Shown: positions 34,982 through 44,153 of the stretch, in pieces
How positions within the stretch are numbered: the stretch's first letter is position 1
How the letters are laid out: the number at the start of each line of letters is the position of its first letter
NCBI RefSeq assembly: GCF_000716545.1
Contig: NZ_JNWZ01000018.1
Span: 1 to 64,000, forward strand
DNA: 64,000 bases
Source of the DNA: Kitasatospora phosalacinea
GTDB lineage: Bacteria; Actinomycetota; Actinomycetes; Streptomycetales; Streptomycetaceae
Direction of reading: 5' to 3'
Notes under the pieces: model-generated
Database searches by the model: none
What the model saw: the letters and a program-made list of their open reading frames with translations, nothing else
What the model was told of the DNA's origin: nothing
Program-made: the position numbers and the translations under genes

Positions 34982-36036
34982 GCGGCCGCCGGGACACCGA
35001 AGCGCTCGCGCACCTGCGCTCCGTGCTGGAGTGGCACTTCGGCCCCGAGACCGGCTCGCCGTTCTGGCTCAAGCGCCTGGACTCCCTCGGCTTCGACCCG
35101 CTGCGCGACGTCCGGGACTTCGCCGACCTGCGGAAGTTCCCCGACCTCAGCGACGAACTGCGCACCGTCCCGGTCGACGACCTGGTGCCGGCCGGCTCCG
35201 CCCACCTCCCCTTCGAGGTCTACGAGTCCGGCGGCACGCTCGGCGCGCCCAAGCGGGTCGTCGAGCACCTCTCCCGGCAGGAGGGCGTCGACTGGGTCGA
35301 GACGGTCCTCCCCGACTTCGACGGCGGCGGCCACTGGCTGCACATCGGTCCCACCGGCCCGCACATCGTCGGCCGCTCGGTGCGCCGCCTCGCCCAGCTG
35401 CGCGGCGCCAAGTTCCTCACGGTGGACTTCGACCCGCGCTGGGTGAAGCTGCTGATCCGCACCGACCGCCGCCCGCTGGCCGACGAGTACGTGCAGCACG
35501 TCCTCGACCAGGTCGAGACGATCGCCGAGTCCCAGGACGTCCGGGTGCTGTTCGTCACCCCGCCCGTGCTGGAGGCGCTGTGCGCCCGCGACCGGCTGTA
35601 CGGCCTGCTCGCCGACCGCCTCACCGGCATCATCTGGAGCGGCACCAGCATCAGCGGCACCGCGCTGCGCCTGCTGGAGACCGAGTTCTTCCCGAACGCC
35701 CGCGTCCGGGGCATCTACGGCAACAGCCTGATGGGCATCGCCCCGCAGCGCCCGCCGCGGCCCGGCGACACCCACCCGTGCGTCTTCCGCACCTTCCGGC
35801 CCCGCTCGGTGGTCGAGGTCGTCGACCCCGCCACCGGCGAGCGGGTCGCCCCCGGCGAACGCGGCCGCGTCCTGGTCCACCTGCTCACCGAGGACCTGTT
35901 CCTGCCGAACGTCGCCGAGCGCGACACCGCGGTCCGGATCGTCCCCGACGACCCGGACCTCCCCGGCGACGACCTCGCCGACGTGCAGCCCTACCGGGCC
36001 ACCGCCGACACCCAGGTGATCGAGGGCGTGTACTAG
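34978..36036 (+). CDS. EhpF-like adenylate-forming enzyme
   Basis: This 352-residue protein is related to phenylacetate-CoA ligases but lacks the usual mobile C-terminal domain. Recognisable are VYESGGTLGAPKRVVEHL (ATP loop region), WSGTSISGTALRLLE and GIYGNSLMGIAP (adenylate-binding region). The length and form match EhpF of phenazine (griseoluteic acid) biosynthesis, thought to activate an aromatic carboxylic acid for reduction by its partner EhpG. The next gene here is an EhpG-like reductase, overlapping by one base. The likely substrate is the anthranilate-type acid made by the preceding genes. A CoA ligase of unusual form is the alternative. Confidence 0.7.
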   Translation: MSGRRDTEALAHLRSVLEWHFGPETGSPFWLKRLDSLGFDPLRDVRDFADLRKFPDLSDELRTVPVDDLVPAGSAHLPFEVYESGGTLGAPKRVVEHLSRQEGVDWVETVLPDFDGGGHWLHIGPTGPHIVGRSVRRLAQLRGAKFLTVDFDPRWVKLLIRTDRRPLADEYVQHVLDQVETIAESQDVRVLFVTPPVLEALCARDRLYGLLADRLTGIIWSGTSISGTALRLLETEFFPNARVRGIYGNSLMGIAPQRPPRPGDTHPCVFRTFRPRSVVEVVDPATGERVAPGERGRVLVHLLTEDLFLPNVAERDTAVRIVPDDPDLPGDDLADVQPYRATADTQVIEGVY

Positions 36037-37370
36037 TGGACGCACCCACCCTCCAACCGCTCGTCGCGGGCGAACACCTCGCCTGCGACGAGACCGTGGA
36101 CCTGCCCGCCACCGACGGCACCCCGCTGGCCCGGGTCGGCGCCGCCCCGACCCTGCTGCTGCACCTCGCGGTGCGGCGCCTGCGCGGCGCGGCCGTCCCG
36201 CCCGAGGTCCTCGACCGGGCCGGCGCGCTGTTCGCCGAGGCCGAACTGGCCGGCGAGAGCGCCGACGCCTACCGGGCCCGGACCGTCGCCGCCACCGGCC
36301 TGCCGGAGCGGGTGGTCGCCGCCGGGCTGCACAGCGTCCGCACCGGACTGGCCCGGCTGGCCGAGAGCAACGCCCGCCAACTCCCGGCGCCCGCCCCGGG
36401 CGTGCGCTGGCTGCCGCGCGGGCGGACGCTGGGCGTCGTCACCCCGTCCAACCACGTCGACCCGCACCTGACCTGGGCCCGGGCGCTGTCGCTCGGCTAC
36501 GGCGTCGTCGTCCGGCCCGGCACCCGGGATCCGTTCACGCCCTTCCGGCTCGCCGCCGCCCTGCTGGCGGCCGGACTGCCCCCGGCCGCCCTGGCCGTGC
36601 TGCCCGGCGACCACGCCCTCGGCGAACGCCTGCTGGAGACCACGGACCTGGGCATCGTGTACGGCGGCCCGGGCGCCGTCGCCCGCTGGGCCGACCGGCC
36701 CCGGGTGCTGACCCGGGGGCCCGGCCGCAGCGCCGCCCTGCTCGACCGGCCGCTGACGCCCGACCTGCTCGACGCCCTCGCCCGCGCGGTCGCCGCCGAC
36801 GCGGGCGTCCGGTGCGCCAACACCTCGGTGATCCGCACCACCGGATCCCCGGCGCGGGCCGCCGAGGCGCTCGCCGAACGGCTCGACGCGCTGCCCGCGC
36901 ACCCGGCGACCCACCCCGAGGCCGTCCTGCCGGTGTTCCCCGCCACCCAGGCGGCCCGGCTCCGGCAGACCCTCGCCGACCTGGAACGCGCCGGGCTGCG
37001 CCGCCACACCGCCGCCGACGGCCCCGCCCCGCTGCCCGACGGCACCTGGGTCGGGCGCCCGGTGGTGCTCAGCACCGGCGACCCCGACCACCCGGCGATC
37101 GGCACCGAACTGCCGTTCCCGTTCGTCGTCGTCGCGCCCTACGCGCCCGCCGCCGGACCGCGGCAGTTCGGCCGGACCCTGGTGCTCTCCCTGCACAGCG
37201 ACGACCCCGACCTGCCGGACGCCGCGCTCGCCGAACCGGGAGTGCGCCGGGTCGTCGTCGGCGGCGCGCCGCCGTGGACCGGCGCACCCCAACTACCGCA
37301 CGACGGCAGCCTGCTCGACTTCCTGCTGGAGCCCAAGGCGCTGCTCTCCGACAAGGAGCCCCTGACATGA
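36036..37370 (+). CDS. EhpG/LuxC-like acyl reductase
   Basis: This 444-residue protein has the aldehyde-dehydrogenase fold of the LuxC acyl reductase group. GVVTPSNHVDPHLTWARALSLGYGVVVRPG is the NAD(P)-binding start, and the Cys in DAGVRCANTSVIR near residue 270 is the likely catalytic nucleophile. It would reduce an activated acyl group to an aldehyde with NAD(P)H. The GTG shares one base with the TAG of the EhpF-like gene, matching the EhpF-EhpG pairing of phenazine clusters. The product is probably an aromatic aldehyde such as a 2-aminobenzaldehyde, inferred only from neighbours. Confidence 0.72.
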   Translation: MDAPTLQPLVAGEHLACDETVDLPATDGTPLARVGAAPTLLLHLAVRRLRGAAVPPEVLDRAGALFAEAELAGESADAYRARTVAATGLPERVVAAGLHSVRTGLARLAESNARQLPAPAPGVRWLPRGRTLGVVTPSNHVDPHLTWARALSLGYGVVVRPGTRDPFTPFRLAAALLAAGLPPAALAVLPGDHALGERLLETTDLGIVYGGPGAVARWADRPRVLTRGPGRSAALLDRPLTPDLLDALARAVAADAGVRCANTSVIRTTGSPARAAEALAERLDALPAHPATHPEAVLPVFPATQAARLRQTLADLERAGLRRHTAADGPAPLPDGTWVGRPVVLSTGDPDHPAIGTELPFPFVVVAPYAPAAGPRQFGRTLVLSLHSDDPDLPDAALAEPGVRRVVVGGAPPWTGAPQLPHDGSLLDFLLEPKALLSDKEPLT

Positions 37371-38059
37371 AGCACGTGGTCGTCACCGGCGCGTCCGGCG
37401 ACCTCGGCACCGCCGTCGTCGCCCGGGCGGTGGCCGCGGGCGCCGAGGTCCTCGCCCAGTACCACTCCCGGCCGCCGGGCGTCGCCCACCCCGCGGTCAC
37501 CCCGGTCCGGGTGGACCTGACCGCGGACGGCGGCCCCGCGGAACTCGCCGCGGCCGTCCCGTGGGACGGCGTCGACCTGCTGGTGCACTGCGTCGGCGGC
37601 GCCCGGGCCACCCCGTTCGGCGAACTGGGCACCGCCGCCTGGCGGGACTCCCTGCAGCTGAACGTCGAGGTGCCGTTCACCGTCACCCGCGAACTGCTCG
37701 GCCCGCTGGCCGCGGCCGGCGGCGCGGTGGTCAACCTCTCCAGCGTCGCCGCGTTCACCGGCGGCGCCTTCGGCCCGCACTACGCCGCCGCCAAGGCCGC
37801 CGTGGTCGGCCTGACCAGGTCCGCCGCCCGCGAGCTCGGCGAGCGCGGCATCCGGGTCAACTGCGTCGCGCCCGGCCCGGTCGCCTCGGCGATGACCGAC
37901 TCGCTGCCCGCGGAGGTGCTGGCCGGGCTGCTGGCCTCCACCGCGCTGCGCCGGGTGGTGACGCCCGAGGAGGTCGCCGACACCGTGTTCGCGATCGGCG
38001 CGGCCACCGGCGTCACCGGCCAGACCCTGGTCGTCGACGGCGGCCGCTTCCTGCACTGA
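37367..38059 (+). CDS. Short-chain dehydrogenase/reductase
   Basis: This 230-residue classical SDR has VVTGASGDLGTAVV (cofactor loop), NLSSVAAF (Ser), YAAAKAAVVGLTRS (Tyr-xxx-Lys catalytic pair) and VNCVAPGPV. The length and the C-terminus GQTLVVDGGRF are FabG-like. In this setting it may oxidise a dihydro-hydroxyanthranilate to the aromatic compound, as EntA/DhbA-type SDRs do for dihydroxybenzoate, or reduce the aldehyde made by the preceding gene. The start overlaps the reductase stop (ATGA). Confidence 0.85.
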   Translation: MKHVVVTGASGDLGTAVVARAVAAGAEVLAQYHSRPPGVAHPAVTPVRVDLTADGGPAELAAAVPWDGVDLLVHCVGGARATPFGELGTAAWRDSLQLNVEVPFTVTRELLGPLAAAGGAVVNLSSVAAFTGGAFGPHYAAAKAAVVGLTRSAARELGERGIRVNCVAPGPVASAMTDSLPAEVLAGLLASTALRRVVTPEEVADTVFAIGAATGVTGQTLVVDGGRFLH

Positions 38060-38105
38060 GCACCATCCCGCCCAGCCAACTTCCCCAGTACACGAAGGAG
38101 TTCCG

Positions 38106-39200
38106 GTGCTGTTCATCTGCAGGGCTGTCGACGAGGACGCGGTGCGCGAGCGGATCCACGCCCGCGTCCCCACCCCGCACGGCGCGGTGGTCTGCCGGGT
38201 CGGCGACCGGCTGCTGGTGCACGTGCCCGACGGCCGGTCGGTGGCCGCCGAGGTGCTGCACGACTCCGGCCTGGTGCAGCAGGTGCTGGACGACCACTCG
38301 GACGCGCCGCTGACCGACCGGGCCGCCGCACCGCTCGGCTCGCTGGTGCGCCTCGGCGGCCAGGCCACCGTCGGCGGCGTCGACTTCGCGCTGATCGCCG
38401 GGCCGTGCGCGGTCGAGAGCGCCGAGCAGATGGCGGCCTCGGCGCGGCTGGCCAAGGACGGCGGCGCGGTCGCGCTGCGCGGCGGCGCCTACAAGCCGCG
38501 CAGCTCGGTGTACAGCTTCCAGGGCCTGGGCGAGGAGGGCCTGCGGATCATGGCCGAGGCCGGGCGGGCGGCCGGACTGCCGGTGGTCACCGAGGTCCTG
38601 GACCCGGCCACCGTCGACCTGGTCGCCGAGCACGCCGACGTGCTGCAGGTCGGTACCCGCAACGCGCAGAACTTCAGCCTGCTCAAGGCCGTCGGCCGGG
38701 CCGGGCGCCCGGTGCTGCTCAAGCGCGGCTTCGGCTGCACCGTGGGCGAGTGGCTGCAGGCCGCCGAGTACGTGCTCGCCGCGGGCAACCCCGACGTGGT
38801 GCTCTGCGAGCGCGGCATCCGCACCTTCGAACCGGCCACCCGCTTCACCCTGGACCTGGGCGCCGTCGCGGTCGTCAAGCACCGCAGCCACCTGCCCGTC
38901 ATCGTCGACCCCAGCCACGGGGTCGGCCACCGCCACCTGGTCAAGCCGATGGCGCTGGCCGCCGCCGCGGCCGGCGCCGACGGACTGCTGGTCGACATCC
39001 ACCCCGACCCGGCCGCCGCGCTCTGCGACGCCGACCAGGCCCTCGACCGGGAGCGCTGGTTCGACCTGGCCGGCGCCGTCCGTGACGTCCTCACCGGCCT
39101 GGGCCGCGGACTGGCCATCTCCCAGCCCGAGCCCGCGACCGGCCCCGCGACCGGCCCCGCGACCGGCCCCGCGCCCGAGCCCGCCGGGCGGGCCCGGTGA
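38106..39200 (+). CDS. DAHP synthase, type I-beta with regulatory N-domain
   Basis: The product is 364 residues. Residues 1-65 look like the ferredoxin-like regulatory domain of AroF-type enzymes (MLFICRAVDEDAVRERI...), and residues 75-330 form the KDO8P/DAHP synthase barrel with IAGPCAVES, RGGAYKPRSSVYSFQG, VGTRNAQNF, KRGFGCTVGEWL, IVDPSHGVGHR and the metal-binding C-terminal part. It condenses phosphoenolpyruvate with erythrose 4-phosphate, the first step to chorismate. Streptomycetes use a type II enzyme for primary metabolism, so this copy probably raises chorismate supply for the pathway. AAGGAG at 38093-38098 precedes the GTG. The C-terminal tail has three ATGP repeats from a 12-bp tandem repeat near 39137-39172. 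Confidence 0.92.
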   Translation: MLFICRAVDEDAVRERIHARVPTPHGAVVCRVGDRLLVHVPDGRSVAAEVLHDSGLVQQVLDDHSDAPLTDRAAAPLGSLVRLGGQATVGGVDFALIAGPCAVESAEQMAASARLAKDGGAVALRGGAYKPRSSVYSFQGLGEEGLRIMAEAGRAAGLPVVTEVLDPATVDLVAEHADVLQVGTRNAQNFSLLKAVGRAGRPVLLKRGFGCTVGEWLQAAEYVLAAGNPDVVLCERGIRTFEPATRFTLDLGAVAVVKHRSHLPVIVDPSHGVGHRHLVKPMALAAAAAGADGLLVDIHPDPAAALCDADQALDRERWFDLAGAVRDVLTGLGRGLAISQPEPATGPATGPATGPAPEPAGRAR

Positions 39201-40288
39201 CGCCCCGACCGGACCTCGCCGTGATCGGCGGCGGCGTGGTCGGGCTGTCCGTCGCCTGGCGGTGCGCGCAGCGCGGCCTGACCGTCGAGGTGCACCACGA
39301 GGAGCTCCCCGGCACCGCCTCCGCGGTCGCGCCCGGCATGCTCTCGCCGGTCAGCGCCGCAGACTTCCCCGCCCCCGAACTGCTGGCCTTCGCCCACCGG
39401 GCCCGGCACCGCTGGCCCGCCTTCGCCGCCGAACTCGCCGAGGCGAGCGGCACCGACCTCGGGTACGGGGCCGACGGCATGCTGCTGGTCGCCCACCGGC
39501 CGTCCGACCGCGAACGGGTCGCCGCCATGTACGCCTTCCGGGAGGGCCACGACGCCCCGCCGAAGGCCCTGGACGCCGCCGGGCTGCGCGCCCTGGAACC
39601 CCTGCTGTCGCCCGACGCGGACGGCGGCGGCTTCGTCACCGAGGACCACCACGTGGACGCCCAGCGCGTCCGCGCGGCCCTGCGGACGGCCGGGGAGGCG
39701 GCCGGGGTTCGCTTCGTCGCGGGCCGGGTCGGCGCCCTGGACGAGGTGCGGGCGGGGGCGGTGCTGGTCGCCGCCGGGTCCTGGTCGCCCGACCTGCACC
39801 CGTGGCCGGTCACCCCGGTGCGCGGCCAGGTCGTGCTGCTGCGCGACCCGGACGGCGGCCCCGGGCTCCGGCACGGCATCCGGGGCGTGGTGGACGGGCA
39901 ACCGGTGTTCCTGGCCGGCCGCCACGGCCACGAGACGGTCGTCGCCGCCACCCTCGACCACACCGGCTTCGACGTGCGGCCCTCCGCGCAGGCCACCGAG
40001 GGACTGCTGCGCAGCGCGGTCGCCCTGGTGCCCGCCCTGGCCCGGCACCGGGTGGTGGAGACCCGGGTCGGGCTGCGGCCCGACACCCCGGACCACCTGC
40101 CCGTCATGGGACGCGTCCCGGGCCGCCCGGACACCTACGCGGCCACCGGCCACTACCGGCACGGCGTCCTGCTGGCCCCCCTCACGGCCGACCTGCTCGC
40201 CGACCTGGTCGCCACCGGCACCGACGCCGTCCCCGCCGCCTTCAGCCCCGAACGGTTCCGCACAGCGAAGGAAAGCACCCCCCGATGA
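39197..40288 (+). CDS. FAD-dependent amine/amino acid oxidase, ThiO-like
   Basis: This 363-residue flavoprotein of the D-amino acid oxidase group has an N-terminal dinucleotide fold LAVIGGGVVGLSVAWRCA, APGMLSP near the flavin, a VRGQVVLL strand and a C-terminal ATGHYRHGVLLAPLTADLLADL typical of glycine oxidase ThiO. It would oxidise a primary or secondary amine to an imine and hydrogen peroxide. In this operon the substrate may be glycine, a D-amino acid or an amine formed from the aldehyde. It has a GTGA overlap with the DAHP synthase and an ATGA overlap with the exporter gene. Confidence 0.8.
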   Translation: MTPRPDLAVIGGGVVGLSVAWRCAQRGLTVEVHHEELPGTASAVAPGMLSPVSAADFPAPELLAFAHRARHRWPAFAAELAEASGTDLGYGADGMLLVAHRPSDRERVAAMYAFREGHDAPPKALDAAGLRALEPLLSPDADGGGFVTEDHHVDAQRVRAALRTAGEAAGVRFVAGRVGALDEVRAGAVLVAAGSWSPDLHPWPVTPVRGQVVLLRDPDGGPGLRHGIRGVVDGQPVFLAGRHGHETVVAATLDHTGFDVRPSAQATEGLLRSAVALVPALARHRVVETRVGLRPDTPDHLPVMGRVPGRPDTYAATGHYRHGVLLAPLTADLLADLVATGTDAVPAAFSPERFRTAKESTPR

Positions 40289-41694
40289 CACCTCCACCCG
40301 CACCCACCGCGGCACCGGCCGAGAACCGGACGGTGTTCGGCCGGCTGGACCCGGCGCGCCTGCTGCCGGTCGCCTGGCCGGTCTACATCGAGCTGATGTC
40401 GGGCGTCATCGCCGGCATCATCTCGGTGGTCTGGATCGCCCGGCTCGGCGCGTCCGCGCTGGCCACCGTCACCATGGCCAGCACCCTGGAGAACGTCCTG
40501 ACCAGCGTCGTCCTGGCGGTCAGCGGCGGCACCACCATCCTGCTGTCGCAGGCCGTCGGCGCGAACGACCACGCCCGGCTGCGCCCGGTGCTGCGGGCCG
40601 CCTTCCGCCTCACCCTGCTGGTCACCGTGGTGATCTGCGCGGTGCTGTTCGTGCTGCGCGAACCGCTGGCGAAGCTGATCCTCGGCTCCGACGAGCACGA
40701 CGCGGTCGGCCTGTCGGTCGACTACCTGACCGTCACCGTGCCCGGCATCGCGGTCTTCTACGGCCAGTACCTGGTGGACAGCACCTTCAAGGCCAACGGC
40801 GACACCCGCACGCCGATGCGGATGGCCCTGCTGTCGAACCTGATCCTGGTGGTCGCCGACCCGGTCCTCATCTACGGCTGGCTGGGCGCGCCCAAGCTGG
40901 GGGTGACCGGCTCCGCGCTGGCCCTGGTCGGCTCCCGGGCGGTCACGCTGGCGGTGACCTGGTGGCTGTACCGCAGGTCCGCGCTGGCCGCGCAGCTGGC
41001 CGCCGCGCCCGAGACCGCCACCGAGAGTCCGGGGAAGGGCCCGGTCCGCGAGATCCTGGCGGCCGGACTCCCGCTCGGGGTGGACTTCCTGGTGCGGATG
41101 GCCGCCGGGATGCTGATCGTCGGCGTGGTGGCCCGGTTCGGCACCGACCAGGTCGCCGCGTACGGCACCGTGACCCGCACCCTGCTGTTCCTCACCATGG
41201 CCGCGTACGCGATGCGGCAGGCCGCGACCATCATCGCCGCCCGGGCCAAGGGCGCCGACGACGAGGAACTGCTGGCGGCCAGCCGCACCTCCTCGGTGCG
41301 CCTGGGCATCGCCTGGTCGCTGCTCGGCGGCCTCGCGGTGCTCACCCTCGGCGGCCTCGCCGCGGACGCCGTCACCGGCGACGCGGCGGTGCGCAGCGCC
41401 GCCCACGGCCAGGTCCCGTGGCTGGCGGTCTACATCACGCTGCTGCTGTGCAACGTCACGCTCAGCGGCATCTTCCTCGGCGGCGGCCACGGCAAGGCCC
41501 TGGCCACCTCCACCACCGCCGGCGCCGTCCTGCAGCTCGTCCTGGCCCCGCTGCTCGCCCTGACGCCGCTGGGCCTGACCGGCGCCTGGATCGCCATGAT
41601 CGTCAACGCCGGCACGCAGACCACCGTGCTGCTCGTGCTGGCGACCCGTCAGATGTCCGCCCCCAAGCTCGAAGCCAAGGAGGTCGCGGCATGA
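40285..41694 (+). CDS. MATE-family efflux transporter
   Basis: This 469-residue integral membrane protein has about 12 helices in two homologous halves, as in MATE (NorM/DinF) exporters: PVYIELMSGVIAGIISVVWIA at the start and AAGLPLGVDFLVRMAAG at the start of the second half. It would pump the product or an intermediate out in exchange for Na+ or H+. It is a second exporter besides the MFS domain fused to the NRPS, so the two operons each carry their own. ATGA overlaps join it to both neighbours. Confidence 0.88.
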   Translation: MTPPPAPTAAPAENRTVFGRLDPARLLPVAWPVYIELMSGVIAGIISVVWIARLGASALATVTMASTLENVLTSVVLAVSGGTTILLSQAVGANDHARLRPVLRAAFRLTLLVTVVICAVLFVLREPLAKLILGSDEHDAVGLSVDYLTVTVPGIAVFYGQYLVDSTFKANGDTRTPMRMALLSNLILVVADPVLIYGWLGAPKLGVTGSALALVGSRAVTLAVTWWLYRRSALAAQLAAAPETATESPGKGPVREILAAGLPLGVDFLVRMAAGMLIVGVVARFGTDQVAAYGTVTRTLLFLTMAAYAMRQAATIIAARAKGADDEELLAASRTSSVRLGIAWSLLGGLAVLTLGGLAADAVTGDAAVRSAAHGQVPWLAVYITLLLCNVTLSGIFLGGGHGKALATSTTAGAVLQLVLAPLLALTPLGLTGAWIAMIVNAGTQTTVLLVLATRQMSAPKLEAKEVAA

Positions 41695-42704
41695 CCGCGC
41701 CCGTGACGCTCGGAATCTCCGCCCTCGCGCACGTCCTGGGCGAGCCCCAGGACGTGGCCGCCACGGCCGGCTCGTACGTCGACGACCCCGAGCGGGTGAT
41801 CCGCTGGGGCTACCGCACCTACCACCGGGCCGCCCCCGGCGTCGGCCAGACGCTGATGGCCGCCGACGCCGCCCGGCGGGCGATGGACGCCGCCGGGCTG
41901 GGCCCCGCCGACATCGACTACCTCGTGGTCGCGGACAGCGGCGTGCCGGAGTACCTCAACTGGGACGCCTCCGCCGCCGTCGCCCGCGAACTCGGCCTCG
42001 GCCCCACCCCGACCCTGCTCGCCACCCAGGGCTGCTCCTCCGCGGTGACGGCGCTGCAGCAGGTCGCCGGGCTGATGGCGGTCCGCGAGGACGTCCACCG
42101 GGTGCTGCTGGTCGCCGTCCACCGGGTCAGCGAGGCGCACATCAACCGGATGCGCAACAACACCTGCCTGGGCAGCGACGGCGCGGCGGCCGCGGTGCTG
42201 GAGCGCGGACACGGGCGGCTGCGCTGGCTGGCCACCGACCAGATCGTCGACCCGCGCTACGTCGACTTCTTCCGGGTCGAGTACGGCGGCGGCGCGGCCC
42301 CGGAGGGCGCCAACCTGGAGGTCGACCAACTCGCCCTGGTCCACCAGTACTTCCGCCGCGAACCGGAGCAGCTCGCCGAGTTCGTCAAGGACGTCGACCA
42401 CAAGGTCGCCGCCGTCGTGGAGCGCGCCTGCAAGCGCGCCGGGGTCTCCCCGTCGGAGATCCGGCGGCTGATCTACCTGAACGACAACCAGCACTCGCTG
42501 GCCGGGGTCGCCAAGGCCACCGGCATCCCGCTGGAGCGCACCAACGCGGACCTCTCCGCCGAGCTGAGCCACGTCGGCTGCGCCGACCAACTGCTCTGCC
42601 TGAGCCTGTACGACGAGCGCGGGGACCTGGAGGCCGGCGACCTGGTCGCGCTGGCCGGACTCTCCGGCGGCATGCAGTGGTTCTGCAGCCTGGTGCGGGT
42701 CTGA
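41691..42704 (+). CDS. KASIII-like acyltransferase/condensing enzyme
   Basis: This 337-residue thiolase-fold protein is related to FabH. The nucleophile Cys is in LATQGCSSAVTALQ near residue 118. By eye, the region that normally holds the catalytic His (PHQAN in FabH) reads IYLNDNQHSL and the GNTSAAS region reads LSHVGCADQLL, so the standard Cys-His-Asn triad is altered. Such divergent members often form esters or amides, or transfer acyl groups without chain extension; the ketosynthase-like BomK of the A33853 pathway, as I recall, links 3-hydroxyanthranilate units. A similar role with an anthranilate unit, using the downstream ACP or CoA thioesters, is plausible. Confidence 0.75.
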   Translation: MTAPVTLGISALAHVLGEPQDVAATAGSYVDDPERVIRWGYRTYHRAAPGVGQTLMAADAARRAMDAAGLGPADIDYLVVADSGVPEYLNWDASAAVARELGLGPTPTLLATQGCSSAVTALQQVAGLMAVREDVHRVLLVAVHRVSEAHINRMRNNTCLGSDGAAAAVLERGHGRLRWLATDQIVDPRYVDFFRVEYGGGAAPEGANLEVDQLALVHQYFRREPEQLAEFVKDVDHKVAAVVERACKRAGVSPSEIRRLIYLNDNQHSLAGVAKATGIPLERTNADLSAELSHVGCADQLLCLSLYDERGDLEAGDLVALAGLSGGMQWFCSLVRV

Positions 42705-42708
42705 GACG

Positions 42709-43770
42709 GTGTCAGGCATGATCGACGACCACGCCACCGAGCGCACCGACGAGATCCCCCTCGACCAGGGCCGCACCGCCCGGCTGCGGCTGCCCGTCGC
42801 CGGGCCCGACGGCCGCCCCGCCCCGGCCGTGGTGCTGCTGCACCCGTACGGGGTCTGGGACCGCGACGCCTACCTGCCCGCCGAGGCCTCCGGCAACGGG
42901 CCGGTCCGGCTCTTCGCCGACCTCGGCACCGCCCTGACCGCCGCCGGGACGGGCGCCCTCTCCTACGACACCCGCTTCCTCACCGAGGACCCGCACGGCG
43001 GCGCGGGCTCGCCCCGGTTCACCTTCACCGGGCTGGTCGACGACGCCGTCCGGGCGGTCGAGCAGCTGCGCGCCCACCCCGCGGTGGACGCCGACCGGGT
43101 GCTGCTCCTGGGCGTCTCGATGGGCGCCGAGGTCGCGCTGGCCGCCGCCGAACGCCTCGGCGGCGAGAGCCGCCTGGTGGTGGTGGCGCCCAGCGCCGAG
43201 GCCCGCCCGGTGTTCCAGCGCTGGATGGGCCTGGACCGGCGGCTGGAGTGGCTGGCCGCGGGCTTCACCGCCGCCGACGGCACCGTCGACCTCGCCGCCG
43301 CGCTGGCCGACACCACCGGCCGCAGCGGCTGGTGGGAGCCGTTCGACCTGGTCGAGCGCTTCGGCCCGCAGGCCGGCCTCGAAGTGCTGCGCGCCGAACT
43401 GGCGCTGGAGTACGACGCCTGGGAGGACGCGGCGCTGGCCGGGAAGGACGAGACCGCGCCCGCCTCGTTCTGGCGCGACTGGTTCGCCCAGCCCGCCCCG
43501 TACCGCCGCCTGGCCGGGATCACCGGCCGGCTCGCCGTCCACGTGGGCGCCGAGGACTGGACCACCCCCACCCGGCAGGCCCACCTGCTGCACCGCGCCG
43601 CGCTGGCGCGCGGCCTGCGCTCGCAGCTGCACGTCCACCCGGGGCTGGGCCACCTGATGTCGCCCCGCACCGCGGACGGACTGCGCACCTACGGGCCGTT
43701 CGACCCGGACTTCCAGCGGGCCCTCGTCGCCTCGGTCGACGAGGTGCTCCGCCCCGGCCCGACCCACTGA
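42709..43770 (+). CDS. Alpha/beta hydrolase
   Basis: This 353-residue alpha/beta hydrolase has the nucleophile elbow GVSMGAEVA near residue 143, a preceding VVLLHPYGVWDRD oxyanion region, an acid residue in VHVGAEDWTTP and the catalytic His in PGLGHLMSP. A helical cap of about 100 residues precedes the last strands. GTG at 42709 and ATG at 42718 are both possible starts. It may act as an editing thioesterase, amidase or esterase for the pathway; the exact subfamily is not recognised. Confidence 0.75.
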   Translation: MSGMIDDHATERTDEIPLDQGRTARLRLPVAGPDGRPAPAVVLLHPYGVWDRDAYLPAEASGNGPVRLFADLGTALTAAGTGALSYDTRFLTEDPHGGAGSPRFTFTGLVDDAVRAVEQLRAHPAVDADRVLLLGVSMGAEVALAAAERLGGESRLVVVAPSAEARPVFQRWMGLDRRLEWLAAGFTAADGTVDLAAALADTTGRSGWWEPFDLVERFGPQAGLEVLRAELALEYDAWEDAALAGKDETAPASFWRDWFAQPAPYRRLAGITGRLAVHVGAEDWTTPTRQAHLLHRAALARGLRSQLHVHPGLGHLMSPRTADGLRTYGPFDPDFQRALVASVDEVLRPGPTH

Positions 43771-43831
43771 ACCCACCCACCGAACCCACCCGCGGACCCA
43801 CCCCGGTCCCACCCTCACGGAAGGCCCCGCC

Positions 43832-44083
43832 ATGGCGAACCTGACGCTCGCGGAACTGATCGAGCTGCTCAACGAGTGCAACGACTGGGAGGACCCGGTC
43901 GAGCCGACCGAGGACGTCCTCGACGAGCCGTACGACGCCCTCGGCTACGACTCGCTGACCCTGCTCAACGCGATCTCCAAGCTGGAGCGCGCCCGCGGCA
44001 TCGAACTGCCCGCCACCATCACCTCCGAGGCCAAGACGCCCCGCGAGCTGCTCGCCGCCGTCAACTCCGCCCCCGCCGCGTGA
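43832..44083 (+). CDS. Acyl carrier protein
   Basis: This 83-residue acidic protein resembles ACPs of aromatic polyketide systems, with the phosphopantetheine serine in DALGYDSLTLLNAISKLE (about residue 42). GGAAGG precedes the ATG at good spacing. It stands between the hydrolase and the AsnB-type gene and probably carries the acid on which the KASIII-like enzyme, AsnB-type enzyme or luciferase-like monooxygenase acts. It is distinct from the NRPS-type carrier of the other operon. Confidence 0.9.
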   Translation: MANLTLAELIELLNECNDWEDPVEPTEDVLDEPYDALGYDSLTLLNAISKLERARGIELPATITSEAKTPRELLAAVNSAPAA

Positions 44084-44153
44084 GCACCGCCGCCCGCGGC
44101 GACCGCGCGACGACCACCGCGTAACGACACTCGAAGAACGGAGGAACACCGAC

